From positions 372,648 through 436,647 of the forward strand of contig VWZL01002054.1 in the NCBI GenBank assembly GCA_013396915.1: a stretch of DNA of 64,000 bases, in the 5' to 3' direction. Every line of letters starts with the position of its first letter. The first letter of the stretch is position 1. Below the pieces are notes generated by a model. It did not search any database. It worked only from the letters and a program-made list of their open reading frames with translations, and was not told the DNA's origin. Shown piece by piece: positions 25,775 through 37,442 of the stretch. The stretch comes from Stercorarius parasiticus (lineage: Eukaryota > Chordata > Aves > Charadriiformes > Stercorariidae). The position numbers were made by a program, and so were the translations under genes.

Positions 25775-27363
25775 TGAAGGGATTAGAAACATAAAGAAAG
25801 AAACAACTTTCCATAACCATTATTTCCTGGTTTAGATTTGGTAATCCAAGTGTCTGGAGAGTGAAAGAGAATGTGACTTTTGCTTAGCAAGTCGCATTTA
25901 ATTGGTAAATATGATATCTCAGCAGCAAGTTCATCCTGGCTGTTTACACCTTCTTTGCTGTCCCCATTCAGCTGAGGAAGATAAAAGAGCTTAGTTACAA
26001 CAGTGTAGCCCCCCCTAAAGCTGTTAAACCATGGTGCCAGTTTGTGTTCAAGACTGTAGCCATGTATTTATTATAAATAGACTCAATATTTGGCAGAAAG
26101 CCCTTCCTTTGAGCTACTTTTCTTGTACTTGCTTACAAAGCATGGGTAAGCGTTGTACCGATGCCTGTTAGCCCAGCTGAGCCCAGCAGGGATATGGTGA
26201 GGTGTGACAGAGCTGCATTAGCCAAAACCCCAAACCCTTGTGCACTGCACTTTGGCTGGACTTTGTTGTCTTCTCAGGATGGGAACAGAGCGGAGGAGGG
26301 GGATTAAAGCCTGCTAGGGAAAAGTAAATTTAGCTGATGTCACCTGGGAGCTCTCTGCTGGATGCTTTGTCAGTAGAAGTTTATCAGAAGCGAAGTGTGG
26401 GTGACGCAGAGCTGAGCGGAGGGGTCGGGTCGCTTGGGGAATCACGGGAGGGACAGAGAGCTGGAAATAGTTCCTTGTCAGGTGCTGACATCGCGCTTTC
26501 ATCCGCTCTGGGGATACGGTCAGGTGTGAAAGCCCAGGCACAATGCAGCCATTATGTTCATGGTCTGAAATTACCTTTGTTTGGTCTTTCTTTCTGTTTT
26601 TCCCCTCGCTTAGACTCACAGAGTATACAGTAGAAATCAGCAGTAGCATTCTGTAGAGCAGGATTGTAGGGACCTTGGTCACTTGATTCAGGCAGGTATT
26701 GTGCCTCAGTACCAGGCAAACATAATTGTAACATAACAGTTCTTTCACCACAGTTGTCCTGGTATATGTTCTTGTTTTGTTTTTTGTTGGTTTTTATCAG
26801 AAATAGCAAGAATGCTGAATGTTTGATGTAAAGCTGGTATGCCCTTTTAAGTCTTCTAATCAAATGGCTGCCTAGAGTTAGTATTTTCAAAAGTTGCTTG
26901 TAAGCATTTCTATGGATGTCGCGTCCTTTTAAAGCCTTCTAATCAGATCGTTGTAACCGTGGTGCATTACATTTTTTGCCAAAACAATGTGTCAGGTTTC
27001 GGTTCTGCTGCAAGAGCCGTGCCTGCGCAACTCAAGGTCAGAAATGAGATTATACAATTCTAAATTTCATAATTAACCTTTAATTTAATGGTTGTGTTGG
27101 TGCCTACTCACAGAAATTGGTCATGCCAATTGTGAGTAGCTAAATTTTGCAGGAGTAGTGTAGCCTTCTACATCATCTCCATCTGCATTTGAGGCTTCTG
27201 TCCATGAAAATATAACTGTCACTTTTTATCAAGCGTATTCTGGGCAGCAGTTAAGACAGTTGTGGTAACCCCAAAGGAACTACGGGACAATACATTTTGT
27301 TGTCTCTCCAAGTTTGTACCTTGAAAAAGACGAGCTGCATCTGGGTACATGTGTATTTTGTCT

Positions 27364-27406
27364 ATGGATGAATGGATGGATGGATGGATAGACTGACAGA
27401 CAGACT
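27364..27406. repeat. (GGAT)n microsatellite with GACA tail
   Basis: About six imperfect GGAT/GAAT units are followed by GACTGACAGACAGAC. A smaller (GGAT)n cluster occurs at about 28835-28850. Confidence 0.8.
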
Positions 27407-28907
27407 ATATACTAGATCTACATACATGTATATAAACCATAGACAATGAGATAACAGATGAGAGCAGCAGAGGTAATGACAGAATTGTACCAATAATAAT
27501 GAAGAGCATTTTGATCTGCAGTGAGATGTGACTGCTGGGTAAAGCAGTGTAATTTACGTCGACAAACACAGAGGCATTTATCCTGTAGCTAAAGAAAGAG
27601 TAGTTCTTCTATGTGTATATGCATTTGAGGTCTGCCTACACGCATCTTAAAATGATATATATGTAGATAATATAAAAGCAAGTGTTGATTTGAATTTCTT
27701 AGATTGAAGTCTTTTTAAGTTCATAAATTGACTTTGCTGCTGCTCCTACGTGCTGTCACAATACTTGACATAAATAAGAAATAACATTTTAATATAGTTC
27801 TGTATGCACGACTGAGTCATAATAAACAGGATATGGAAACATAGTTCAAATGAATTTTGATCCCATAGCAACTGAAGGATGTCATGTGTTTTAGAATTCC
27901 TGTCTATTAATATGACGTCCTGTGGAAATGCTTTACAAAAATCCCACCTATTTGATATCTTCACCTACTGAAGTCTGTAGATAGACACAGATGTACAGAG
28001 AGTGAGAACTGGTTTGCAAAACTCCAGCTGGAATACTTCATTGGTTTCCAACATCTTGGAGGCAATTGAATGAAGGACAATTAAAACAACAAGCAGGAAA
28101 GATGAAAACCATTAATTATACATAGTAGAGGTGAACAACAAGCTGGGGGACTTAAAACATTTAAAAGTACATGGAAGAGTAGAGTTCAAGACTAGCAAAG
28201 AAGGATGATTTGGAAAGGAGGATAGATATTAAAGTCAGAATCGGAAACACTAGTTGCGTTATCAGAAGTTTCTGATGCTGTAATTGGCCTCCTAAAAAGT
28301 GAGGGAAGCTCCATGGCATGCAGCAGTCTGAGTGAGCTGGATTAAACACCGGGAGGAATTTTGTTTTGACAGCAGTAAAATTGGCTTTCCCCTTTTTGCA
28401 TGTATGATTGATTTACCCCACCCCCCTGTGCTTTATTTGCGCCTCCTGGGCACCGCAGCCACCCTCTGAAGGTTTCCCAGCTCCTCCTCTGCAGCCTGGC
28501 TGCACCGCTCAGTCCATGCAGGGACCATGGTCTCGCTTACTTCAGATAATCTTGCTTTGCTCACTTCCCCTCGCGAGGTTTGCATTTTTCGCTTGTCATT
28601 TGCTGTCAGAGGAAACTCCAAGGGTGGTTTCTGATACCCACCACCGAGGGGTTCGCAGCCTTACAGCTCCCCACATGGGCCAGGAGGATGCGTTACTTCT
28701 TAGCAGCTGCCGAATGAGTACTGGGTCACGACCCAGATTGCTTTTCTTCTGTGTTTCTGCAGTGACAATGTGACAGTTTCTGTGACAGTCATAGTCCCAG
28801 ACTCCAAAAATGCCCTGCGCACTGTAACAATATAATGGATGGATGAATGGTTTGCAGGATTGACTTCTGGGACAGTAATGGAGCGGGCAAAAATGGTTAA
28901 TATATCA

Positions 28908-29361
28908 TAGAATCACAGAATCACAGAGTGGTTCGGGTTGGAAGGGACCTTGAAGACCATCTAGTTCCAACCCCCTGCCATGGGCAGGGACACCTCCCAC
29001 TAGACCAGGCTGCTCAAAGCCCCATCCAGCCTGGCCTTGAACACTTCCAGGGATGGGGCAGCCACAACTTCTCTGGGCAACTTGTTGCACTGTCTCACCA
29101 CCCTCACAGTAAAGAATTTCTTTCTAATATCCAATCTAAATCTCCCTTCCTTTGGTTTGATAGCGTTACCGCTCGTCCTGTCATTACACTCCCTGATAAA
29201 GAGTCTCTCCCCACCTTTCCTGTAGGCCCCCTTTAGGTACTGGAAGGTGGCTATAAGGTCTCCCCGGAGCCTTCTCTTCTCCAGGCTGAACAACCCCAAC
29301 TCTCTCAGCCTGTCTTCACAGATGTGCTCCAGCCCTCTGATCATCTTCGTGGCCTTTTGGC
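28908..29361 (-). mobile_element. CR1 LINE 3' fragment
   Basis: This CR1 is on the minus strand. Its 3' end is on the left (CATAGAATCACAGAATCACAG) and its truncated 5' end at about 29361. The minus-strand frame shows [44 protein letters not shown] and [19 protein letters not shown]. The shared UTR block at about 28973-29003 puts it in the same subfamily as the 15.9 and 34.0 kb copies. The downstream coding frame has only small changes. Confidence 0.92.
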
Positions 29362-30857
29362 CTATATGAAAATTCTCACACTGTCTTCCATTACTGTTAG
29401 CTTCTGTGAAAACATTTCCGCAAAAAATAACTAAATTTTTCATTACCAAAATTCCCTTTAAAAACTACTTCAGCTCAGGATAAAACAAAAACTGAAAGGA
29501 AAATGAAAGGAAATCTTTCTGTGGTAGTTTATAGTTTTACGCCTTTGATGGTAAAAGTGCCTGAGCTTTCATCCACTGAATGTGGATGCCTTAACAGGCA
29601 TGTCTGTACTGGTCGGGAATGATGGCTTTCAGGATTCTGGATATCAAAATGACTTTCTTACTCATTCTATACAGTGAAGTATGGAATAAAAGATCCCCAT
29701 AAGGATTAGGAACAGCAATGTTAGTGCAACCAAAAAATTATTGAGAAAGCATTTATACAGTAGGATAAATTATAAAATAAAGGAAAATTCCTGGATTATG
29801 GTTCGGGCATGCAGACAATTTAAATCTTGTTTTTTGCTTGAGGCAGAGAAAAGGTTATGCATTCAGTGTGCATGCGTGTATGCCCCGTAAATTTATATAT
29901 ACGGTGTAAAATAGACAAATAAGCTTTTAAATGAAAGGAATAAACTGATGAAACTTCCATGGAAGATACCTTCCACATCCTGCTGTAAACAGAAAAATAC
30001 TTTGCAGTTGCTGTCCTATCTGTAGCATGGTGGGGAATGAGTGCAACCCTCCCTTCTCCCAGAACGATGGTCGCACGCATCTGCGTACTGCTCTAAATAG
30101 ATCCATTGAATTTTGTGCATAGATCAAAGGACAGACACGAGTTTAAATCTTGACTGCTGACATGATGTCATATACTGATGATTCCTATAGGAACTGCTTG
30201 TTTCTGGTTGCCTTCACGATTTTCGTAGCACAGCTGTTACTCAGACATACAAGTTGATTCAAGGCTTCTTTTAAGGTATTTCAGATTGCTTCAGCACAAG
30301 TGCAATACTAGCACCTGGTACCTGAGCTATACTTTATTTTATTGTAGATTTAATTCTGAATTACATCTGGGATGTCAGTATTTAAGCTTTTAAATACCTT
30401 TGACATTACATAATTGTGATGTAGCATATTTCTCATAGTGAAAAAAAATCAGAGGAAGAAATGAAGTCATGTCCCCTGGTGGTTAAGGTCGTAATAGGCA
30501 TTTTTCAAGTTGTAAGCAGTGCTTTTTACACCTTTCCAGCATTTTTATTGGAGAGACGGATGGTCAATGGTGTTTTATCTGACTGACCAAAGGGGCGGTG
30601 GAGGAAGGACTCCCAGCTGCTCTTATCTTGGGACGCTGGAGTTTCCTGCACTGGTGTCCAGCCCCGCAGCTGTGAGAGGGACTCAGCGGTACCGCTTGCT
30701 GATGTGGGAACTGTAGAGCTTGGGTCATTGGTCTGTAGATTTATTGTGATTGTTACAGTACAAAAGATAAGTTTGTACTTTTCTTGGTCCCCTTCTGTCT
30801 GCTGCCTAATTTTGCCATATCAAATATGTTTCTGTAAGTCAGTAGCAACCAAATGGC

Positions 30858-30880
30858 TATATATATATATATATATATGG
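30858..30880. repeat. (AT)n microsatellite
   Basis: About ten TA/AT units sit in the leader intron. Confidence 0.9.
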
Positions 30881-32208
30881 GAATTAGTCTCTACTGACCC
30901 GTTCACCTCTCTGTTTTTGTGGACTTACCCTGCATTATTTAGTACTTAAATGTCATTAGATTCAGTTAGAGGACTCTAACTCTACCATTTTTAAATAGGT
31001 TCGCAAAATATTTTTATCAGTGGTAAACTGACATTGTTGGATAAAATAGCTCTCCAGTTGATGCAAGCATCATGATTTTAAAATACTACTATTTCCAACT
31101 GATTCATTCGGTTGTATAGATTCTGCTCCTTTATCAGCAATAAAGTCATTTGCAATGTGTGTGAAAAGATTTGCTAATGATTTGGGGTGCTTGGACAAAG
31201 TGCCAAAAAAGAGTTGCTACAGAAATTTGCTTTTCTCCACTGTGATCTAACCTAGTCCAGCACTCCGCGTGGTGAGCAGGTACGTTTTGGCAGCTGTGAG
31301 CATCGCTACAAAAAGATGTGTACCCATCTACGTTTAGTGGAACAAGATACCATGCACATCGTATTGCATCATTACCTCTTAGTTCCATGGCATTGGTATG
31401 GCCGCAGCTGTTGCTGGTGGTTGACCATTTCTCTTACCTGTTTTAGCACTGGGTGCTATTTTATTTTTAGTGCCAGCAGTTTTGAATGGCTTAACAAGGT
31501 GATCTTATCATGTAGTTTAAGTTGTGACAGAAGTAGAGTGACACTGTTGTTCAGCATGAAATTCAGAACTGACTAAGCATTAAAAAAAAATGGAGTAGAA
31601 AAAGCTTGCTTTCACTTTGAATAATTTATCAAGAAGCGATGCAAAAAATTTATGAAAGTTAAGTCCTTGCTGATTCAGAGGTCATTGTCTAAGGTAAAAG
31701 TTTGCAGGCTAAGCATGAAGATTTGCTTTTTGTCTGGTGGGACAGATTTGATATTTGAACACAATTCTCACCAAACACCTGTGGAGGTAATTCAGGTAGC
31801 AATAATGAGAACTGTAGCCTTTGTGGAAAATAGGAGTTGCCCAAAAGAAGACAAGAAGTTGTAATCTGTGGAGATAAGTCTTTAAATGGTAATCTTGAGT
31901 TTTAAACTAGTTATTTTATTGGTTTTTTTTCTTACCAGCATAGAGGTTCGATACTCGAGCTGAGTGTCCATGCTCCTCCTCGTACCTTCTCTGGAGACAG
32001 CTTGGCACTTTGCAGGGCGGTTCAGAGGAAAGCCAGCATATCCGCAGCAGAGATGCTAGGAGTTTGCCTGCAGCATCTCCTGAGCAATCTAGAAGGAGAA
32101 GATAGCATGGCAGTGGGGAGCCCAGCTCTCACTGAGAGTGTAACTCTATCCACCACCTTCTGGCTGGAGATTCCTGTTCCTGTTTGAGCATTAGCCTTCC
32201 CCAGGGTA

Positions 32209-32322
32209 CACAGTGAGGTCGAAGAGGGCCCATGACCTTGGTGGGTCACACAGTGAGGTGGAAGAGGACCCAGAACCTTGGTGGGTCACGCAGTGAGGTG
32301 GTGGAGGGCCCATGACCTCAGG
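32209..32322. repeat. 40-bp tandem repeat (minisatellite), 2.8 copies
   Basis: Three adjacent units occupy 32209-32248, 32249-32288 and 32289-32322 (last one incomplete). Each begins CACAGTGAGGT (third unit CGCAGTGAGGT), continues GGAAGAGG.CC, and the two full units end with ACCTTGGTGGGTCA. The units differ at a few positions, so the array is not freshly expanded. It is locally GC-richer than its surroundings. Confidence 0.9.
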
Positions 32323-33966
32323 AAGCATAGATGAGAGTTGTGTGCTGTGACAGTCACTCCTGGTGTGACTGAGTGGGCAGGTCTGACTTATGTCCCAGCC
32401 CTGGGCTCTGGGAAGCACTTTCATTCAGAAACCTGAGTAAACTGCGGGTAAACTGTTGTGATGCCTCCAGTTCGTGGAAATTCTAGTCACCAGAAATCCC
32501 ACCTTTTCTGTTCCCGGCTGTGAAGGTTGCTGAGATAACCATGTCGGAGGTGAGTCACAATCAGTGTTGGAGATACCGCTTTTTAAGAAGTGATACAAGT
32601 ATGACAGCAAAAAGCATCCACAAAGTGTAGTGGCTCTTCCGATACTGCAGAAAGCCACGATTCTCTGCGTGTTTTTATTTTTGTAATTATCCACAAGAAG
32701 GTCAGAGTGCTTCAAGGATAGCTGTGCTGGCTGAGAGTCCTACCGGTGTTGTCCTTTCCTCACCCCCCTCTGCTGCCCCTCTCCCACTCCTCTGCTCTCA
32801 CCGCTGGAGCAGCTTTTCTGTGCACAAGTGGCAGGAGTAAACAGAGTCTCTCTTTTCCTTTAAATATTGTATTAAAACAAGTTTATTTGGTGAACTTCTT
32901 TGTATACAGCCATGTCCAGTTCAGTTACTAGCATCAGTTTTACCATGCTTTTTTTTTGCTGCAGTTGAACATCTATTCATTGATGCAGATGGGGAGAACT
33001 GCAATAGTTAAGATTTAGTCTGTTTTTTCTAGAATAAATGATGTTCTTTACTGTGTGTTTCTGCTGGCAATGGAGTGGAAATCATGGCAAATGCTCTTTC
33101 AATCTAGGACTAAGAGAGCCTTTTCAAAGTTCATTTTCTTCCATGGGCAAGCATCCTTCACTCTCCTTTTAATTTTTAATACTTTATCAGGTCATGGCTT
33201 CCGAACTGAATAAAAAAACACCTCATTTTCGGAAAAGGTTGAGTTGCTTGGTAAAGTTTTTCTTGGAAGATGTGGTTGGTAATGATGTAGTGTAATATGA
33301 GAGTAAGAAATTCTTTTAACTTTAAAAAAATGGTATTTTGAGTGCGATTTAAGGGATCAGAAAGCCCAGGCTCCTATTCTTTTAAGCACTGTGTATCAAA
33401 CAAACTTGTAGCAGGTTCACTCACAACTGCTAAGTTGGAGCTTATGTGGACAGTTATCTATACGTGTCTGGCTTCACCTAAGCTTTGCAGATAATCGAGG
33501 TTTGTATGTGTGCCTTGGAACAGTACTGTGTGTTTCTTTAGCGTTCAGTATGCAAGTAAGTTATCTGAGGAAATGTGAAAGTACAGAGTTCAAGACAGTT
33601 GAATATGCATTCTGTCAATGTTTTTGGCTTCCCCCTCTCCCCCAGTACATTTATACTATTTTAATGAATTTTAAATAGTCCTGAATGTTACTATCTTTGG
33701 TCACATTCTTCTGCTGAAGGTGCTTTGGTTCTTTTGTAAGTAGTTTTACATATATTTTATTAATCAGTATAGTTTCTAACCAGTTACTGAACTGAGGAAT
33801 GGTGATCATGCCCATTAGCTCTATGGAGTTACCTGGACAAGTCAGTGAAGTGTGTGGTCAGGTCTGGTCCTAGTCAGCGAAGTCTTTGATGGTGTGCGTG
33901 GTCGAAGGCAATTCTGACATGGGTTACTGTCTTCATATCATAGGAAGGGCATCAGTGTGATTTAAG

Positions 33967-34441
33967 GACATGGACCTGTTGGAATGGGTCTAGAGGAGGG
34001 CCATAAAAATGATCAGACAGCTGGAACACATCTCCTATGAAGACAGGCTGAGAGAGTTGGGGTTGTTCAGCCTGGAGAAGAGAAGGCTTGGGGGAGACCT
34101 TATAGCAGCCTTCTAGTACCTAAAGGGGGCCTATAGGAGAGATGGGGAGGGACTCTCTATCAGGGAATGTAATGATAGGATGAGCGGTAACGCTTTTAAA
34201 CTGAAAGAGGGGAAATTTAGATTGGATATTAGGAAAAAATTCTTTACTGTGAGGGTGGTGAGACACTGGCACAGGTTGCACAGGGAGGTTGTGGATGCCC
34301 CATCCCTGGAAGTGTTCAAGACCAGGATGGGGCTTTGAGCAGCCTGGTCTAGTGGGAGGTGTCCCTGCCCATGGCAGGGGGTTTGGAACTAGATGGTCTT
34401 TAAGGTCCCTTCTAACCCAAACTATTCTATGATTCTATGAT
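33967..34441 (+). mobile_element. CR1 LINE 3' fragment, decayed
   Basis: This + strand CR1 3' end starts at the KDMDLLE-coding region and ends in ATTCTATGATTCTATGATT. The reverse-transcriptase C-terminal frame ([38 protein letters not shown]) is broken by in-frame stops and a frameshift near the end (FKTRMGL, then a stop). The 3'UTR matches the 15.9 and 28.9 kb copies. Confidence 0.92.
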
Positions 34442-36388
34442 TTAACCAAGAATAAATAAGAATGACTTTGTAGTCCTGCTTTTGTCACTCCCTATTGACT
34501 TTCTTCTAGATCTTGACTAAGAATATGCTGCCTCTGAATATATTATAGATTGGTTTTCCAGTTATGCTGTTTTTAGTCTAAACAATGTGGGACGGTGGTT
34601 GTTTCTCATGTACATGGTAAAAAAATGGTTTATTTTCTCTATTAAATACACACATGCATAAGGGGAAAAAATAAGGGGGGTTATTAAATCCTTGAAGTAT
34701 GAACTATGAATTTTAAACAATGCTGGATGTTTGATGGTGGTGAAAGACCAGGAAACGTGTGTTCATATTTACAAAGAGGGAGTTCTGGGCAACCTTACTG
34801 TATATTCCCTCATCATTGGTCAGAAAGACCCCAATTTAGGGAACTCTTAAAGCCATCCCTAAATTTATGTACGTGCTTAATTCTTATTGATGTGCAGAAG
34901 TATTTACAGAAATCAAACCAAGGAAAAGAATGCATGAAGTCCTTACTGCTAGCTGGGATTCTTTTCTGATTGTGTAAGCCAGGAAACTTTTTTCAGTGTA
35001 TGATGATCACAGAAAAAGTTACAGGCATTTTTGGCCTTTTTTCCAATATTTTTTTTTTTTTAGGTTCTTTCCCCTGCCCCCAGTTCTAAAGGATCCTAAA
35101 GGCTTTAAAAATAACTGTGTGGTTTTGTTGTTTTTTTTTAAATTATGAAAAAGCAGTTCTTCTCAACAGTTAAAAAGAATGACATCATGTTTCAAACATG
35201 ATGTACTGGTTTGGTTGGTCTTTACCTCCTTCCTTTCAAAATACACTGTTGTATGGTTTCCTTATTTATAGATGAGAATATGAGTAGACTTGAATATGTT
35301 TGGATAAACTATGGTATGTTTCTTTGTATGTGTGTATGTGGTGAGAGAATATGTAGATTTATAGTAAAAGTATTACCAAATAAACCACCCTGTGATCTCC
35401 ATAATGTGTCCTGTAATGATCGTTTTACATCCAAAAAAGGGCAAATCTTACCTGCAAAACACATTAAGATACTATGAAAATGTCATCTTCCATTAGGCTC
35501 TGTTAAAGCAATTATGCTACGCACTGTGATATATAAATGCAGGCAGTTATAGGGTGCAATATTATTTTTACCCTAGGCAGGAATGCACAAGAAAAGATGT
35601 CCTTCTTGGCCAAAGTTGCTTGCTCCCAAATTAATTTTGGGAGCTGAGCAAAAGTACTTCGAGGGTCTGTGTACCCAGTAATCGTTGAGGGACCAGTCTA
35701 TCAAGGGTGTTTCATTGCCTATGCACATATTAATGATATTGTTGAATCAGGATGTGGGTCTCTAAATAAGGTTTTAGCGGCCTAAGTTTCTGTTAGAAAA
35801 TTTTGGCATCTATAGGGAGCTATGGGGAGAAATAAAGGGTTGCTTTGTACTTCAGCTTCTTATGAGTTTTATGACTGAATCCTATGAAACAGGTTTTCCA
35901 TGGAAAAAAAATATTTCATATTTGGTTTTGGGATATTTTTTTTTCTTCTGTCTATTTCTCCTTTTAATAATTGAAAACTACTGTTCATTATTTACATAAA
36001 ACTGTCTCTCTTGGGTCTGCTTTCTGTAACCTTTCCCCTTGGAAGAATTCTAAGAATTTGCTGGCTTTCCTCAGGGGTATCCTGGCCATGTTTTATCTGA
36101 GACGTAAGGCTAGATAGTTGATAATTTTTACAAAGTAACTTACTATTTTAAATACTTGCATTTAACCTCTGCATAGATTTGCCATTTGAGCACATTTTGA
36201 GAAGTCTTGTATATAGGAAAATATGCGAATATGCGCTTTAATTTAACGTTCAGCCTTCTTGGTAGCTGGCAGTAAATCTCCACATGCAAAATGGAGAGCC
36301 CCTTAGAAAAAAAAATAATAAGATAATGATGCAAAAAACCTAAGTGCCCTAAAGGCAAGGTATTTCAGCTGTTTTTCTGAGGCTCTGC

Positions 36389-36393
36389 NNNNN
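36389..36393. other. small assembly gap (5 N)
   Basis: Five N stand at the left edge of a long T/C-rich homopolymer tract, probably an unresolved repeat length. Confidence 0.97.
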
Positions 36394-36410
36394 CCTTTTT
36401 TTTTTCTTCT

Positions 36411-36446
<36 letters not shown>
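36394..36446. repeat. poly-T / polypyrimidine tract
   Basis: A nearly pure T tract with a few C runs some 50 bases up to a GAAAACGAGG junction, next to the 5-base gap. The true length is uncertain. It lies directly upstream of the candidate internal promoter. Confidence 0.9.
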
Positions 36447-36447
<1 letters not shown>

Positions 36448-36459
36448 AAAACGAGGACG

Positions 36460-36660
36460 TGTCAGAACTGGAGGCCTCGAGCGCTGTATAAAATGACCCC
36501 GGCGCAAACCTCCAGCATTCCTCATCCTTCCCTCTCCAGCTGCTAACATCAGCCAAGGCAGCACGCAGGCTTGGCTGCCGCCGGCACAAACTCCCTGGCT
36601 CTCCCCCTTCCTCCTCTCCTCCCGCCCTTCTCCGCTTGCCAGTACAGTCAGCACTGCTTC
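36460..36660 (+). promoter_or_regulatory. DSE: candidate internal TATA promoter of DSE
   Basis: A short GC- and CpG-richer island in AT-rich intron contains GTATAAAATGA, with TATAAAA at 36487-36493. Transcription would start about 25-30 bases downstream, near 36518. It lies 0.4-0.5 kb upstream of the first coding exon, in the same orientation. It could give a DSE transcript with a short leader, reading straight into the coding exon or using a small intron. No clear donor was found between 36520 and 36980. Inference from sequence only. Confidence 0.4.
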
Positions 36661-36979
36661 GTATTAGGCACCGTTGCAATTATTTGAAATCTCGAGTACA
36701 AGGGCTGTCAGTGCGTTCCTTCACCTCGTATCAGCCGCTGGAGGGAAAGATGTGGGAGGGAGGGGCTTTCTTCAAAGTGTGCAGATTTTGCTTTAGGAGG
36801 GATTGCTCAGTAGGTGTTTTGTCTGAAGTGTTCCTATAGAAATTATTTGAAAGCCACCCGGACAATAAGTGGGGTTTTTTTAAGTCTAGATGGAACCGTT
36901 ATTTTGTAGAGAGCATCCTGAATTACAGTGTCTCATGGATTCATTTTCTAACTCTCTCTTTCACGTCCATCTGCCGTAG

Positions 36980-37032
36980 GATATTTCAAAGATGGTTTGG
37001 CTGCCAGTGAGACTTGGAGATCTGATGCCACA
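36980..37032 (+). other. DSE: DSE 5'UTR part of first coding exon, with uORF
   Basis: After the acceptor (CCGTAG|G), 53 leader bases precede the DSE start. An ATG at 36992 in strong context (A at -3, G at +4) opens a 14-codon uORF that ends at TGA 37034-37036. This overlaps the DSE ATG (37033-37035) as ATGA. A second in-frame ATG of the same uORF lies at 37025. Confidence 0.7.
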
Positions 37033-37442
37033 ATGAGGACTCACACACGGGGAGCCCCAAGTGTGTTTTTCATACAGGCGGTTTGCTTCGCCTTCGCCTA
37101 CGGCGCCAGGGAGGACGCGATGGTTCCTTTTGTCAATGCCAACTATGACAGCTACCCCATGCTCTACTTCTCCAACGGGGACGTGGAGGCCCTGCGTCTC
37201 CAGGCCGCCACCACGCACCAGCACATTGCGGCTCGGTTGATTGAGGCAGTGCAAACAATGCTGTCGAATCCCCTGGAGTACCTTCCTCCCTGGGACCCGA
37301 AGGAGTTCAGTGCTCGGTGGAATGAAATTTACGGCAACAACCTCGGGGCCCTGGCGATGTTCTGTGTGCTCTACCCTGAAAACATCGAGGCCATCAACAT
37401 GGCCAAGGATTACATGGAGAGGATGGCGGCTCAGCCTAGTTG
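37033..37442 (+). CDS. DSE: DSE coding exon 1 (residues 1-137, first two bases of codon 137)
   Basis: It codes for the signal peptide and the first part of the mature protein ([42 protein letters not shown]). It ends in TG, before donor GTAGAT at 37443; the last base of Trp137 comes from exon 2. Unspliced reading would stop at once (TGG TAG). By my recollection of human DSE, the region after the signal peptide is two residues shorter here. Confidence 0.96.

Larger units (their letters stand above)
23709..36979 (+). other. DSE: presumed DSE 5' leader intron
   Basis: If the CpG island is the promoter, this 13.3 kb is the intron between the leader and the first coding exon. The right end is a clear acceptor: a pyrimidine-rich tract, then CTGCCGTAG|G at 36979/36980. 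It contains a MIR, two CR1 fragments, a 40-bp minisatellite, simple repeats and, at its 3' end, a second promoter-like island. No other coding exon is recognisable inside. Confidence 0.5.

Noticed and set aside
36636..36839. 67-codon frame near the internal promoter
   Set aside because: Begins at TTG, not ATG, and shows no conserved features. It may be part of a leader.
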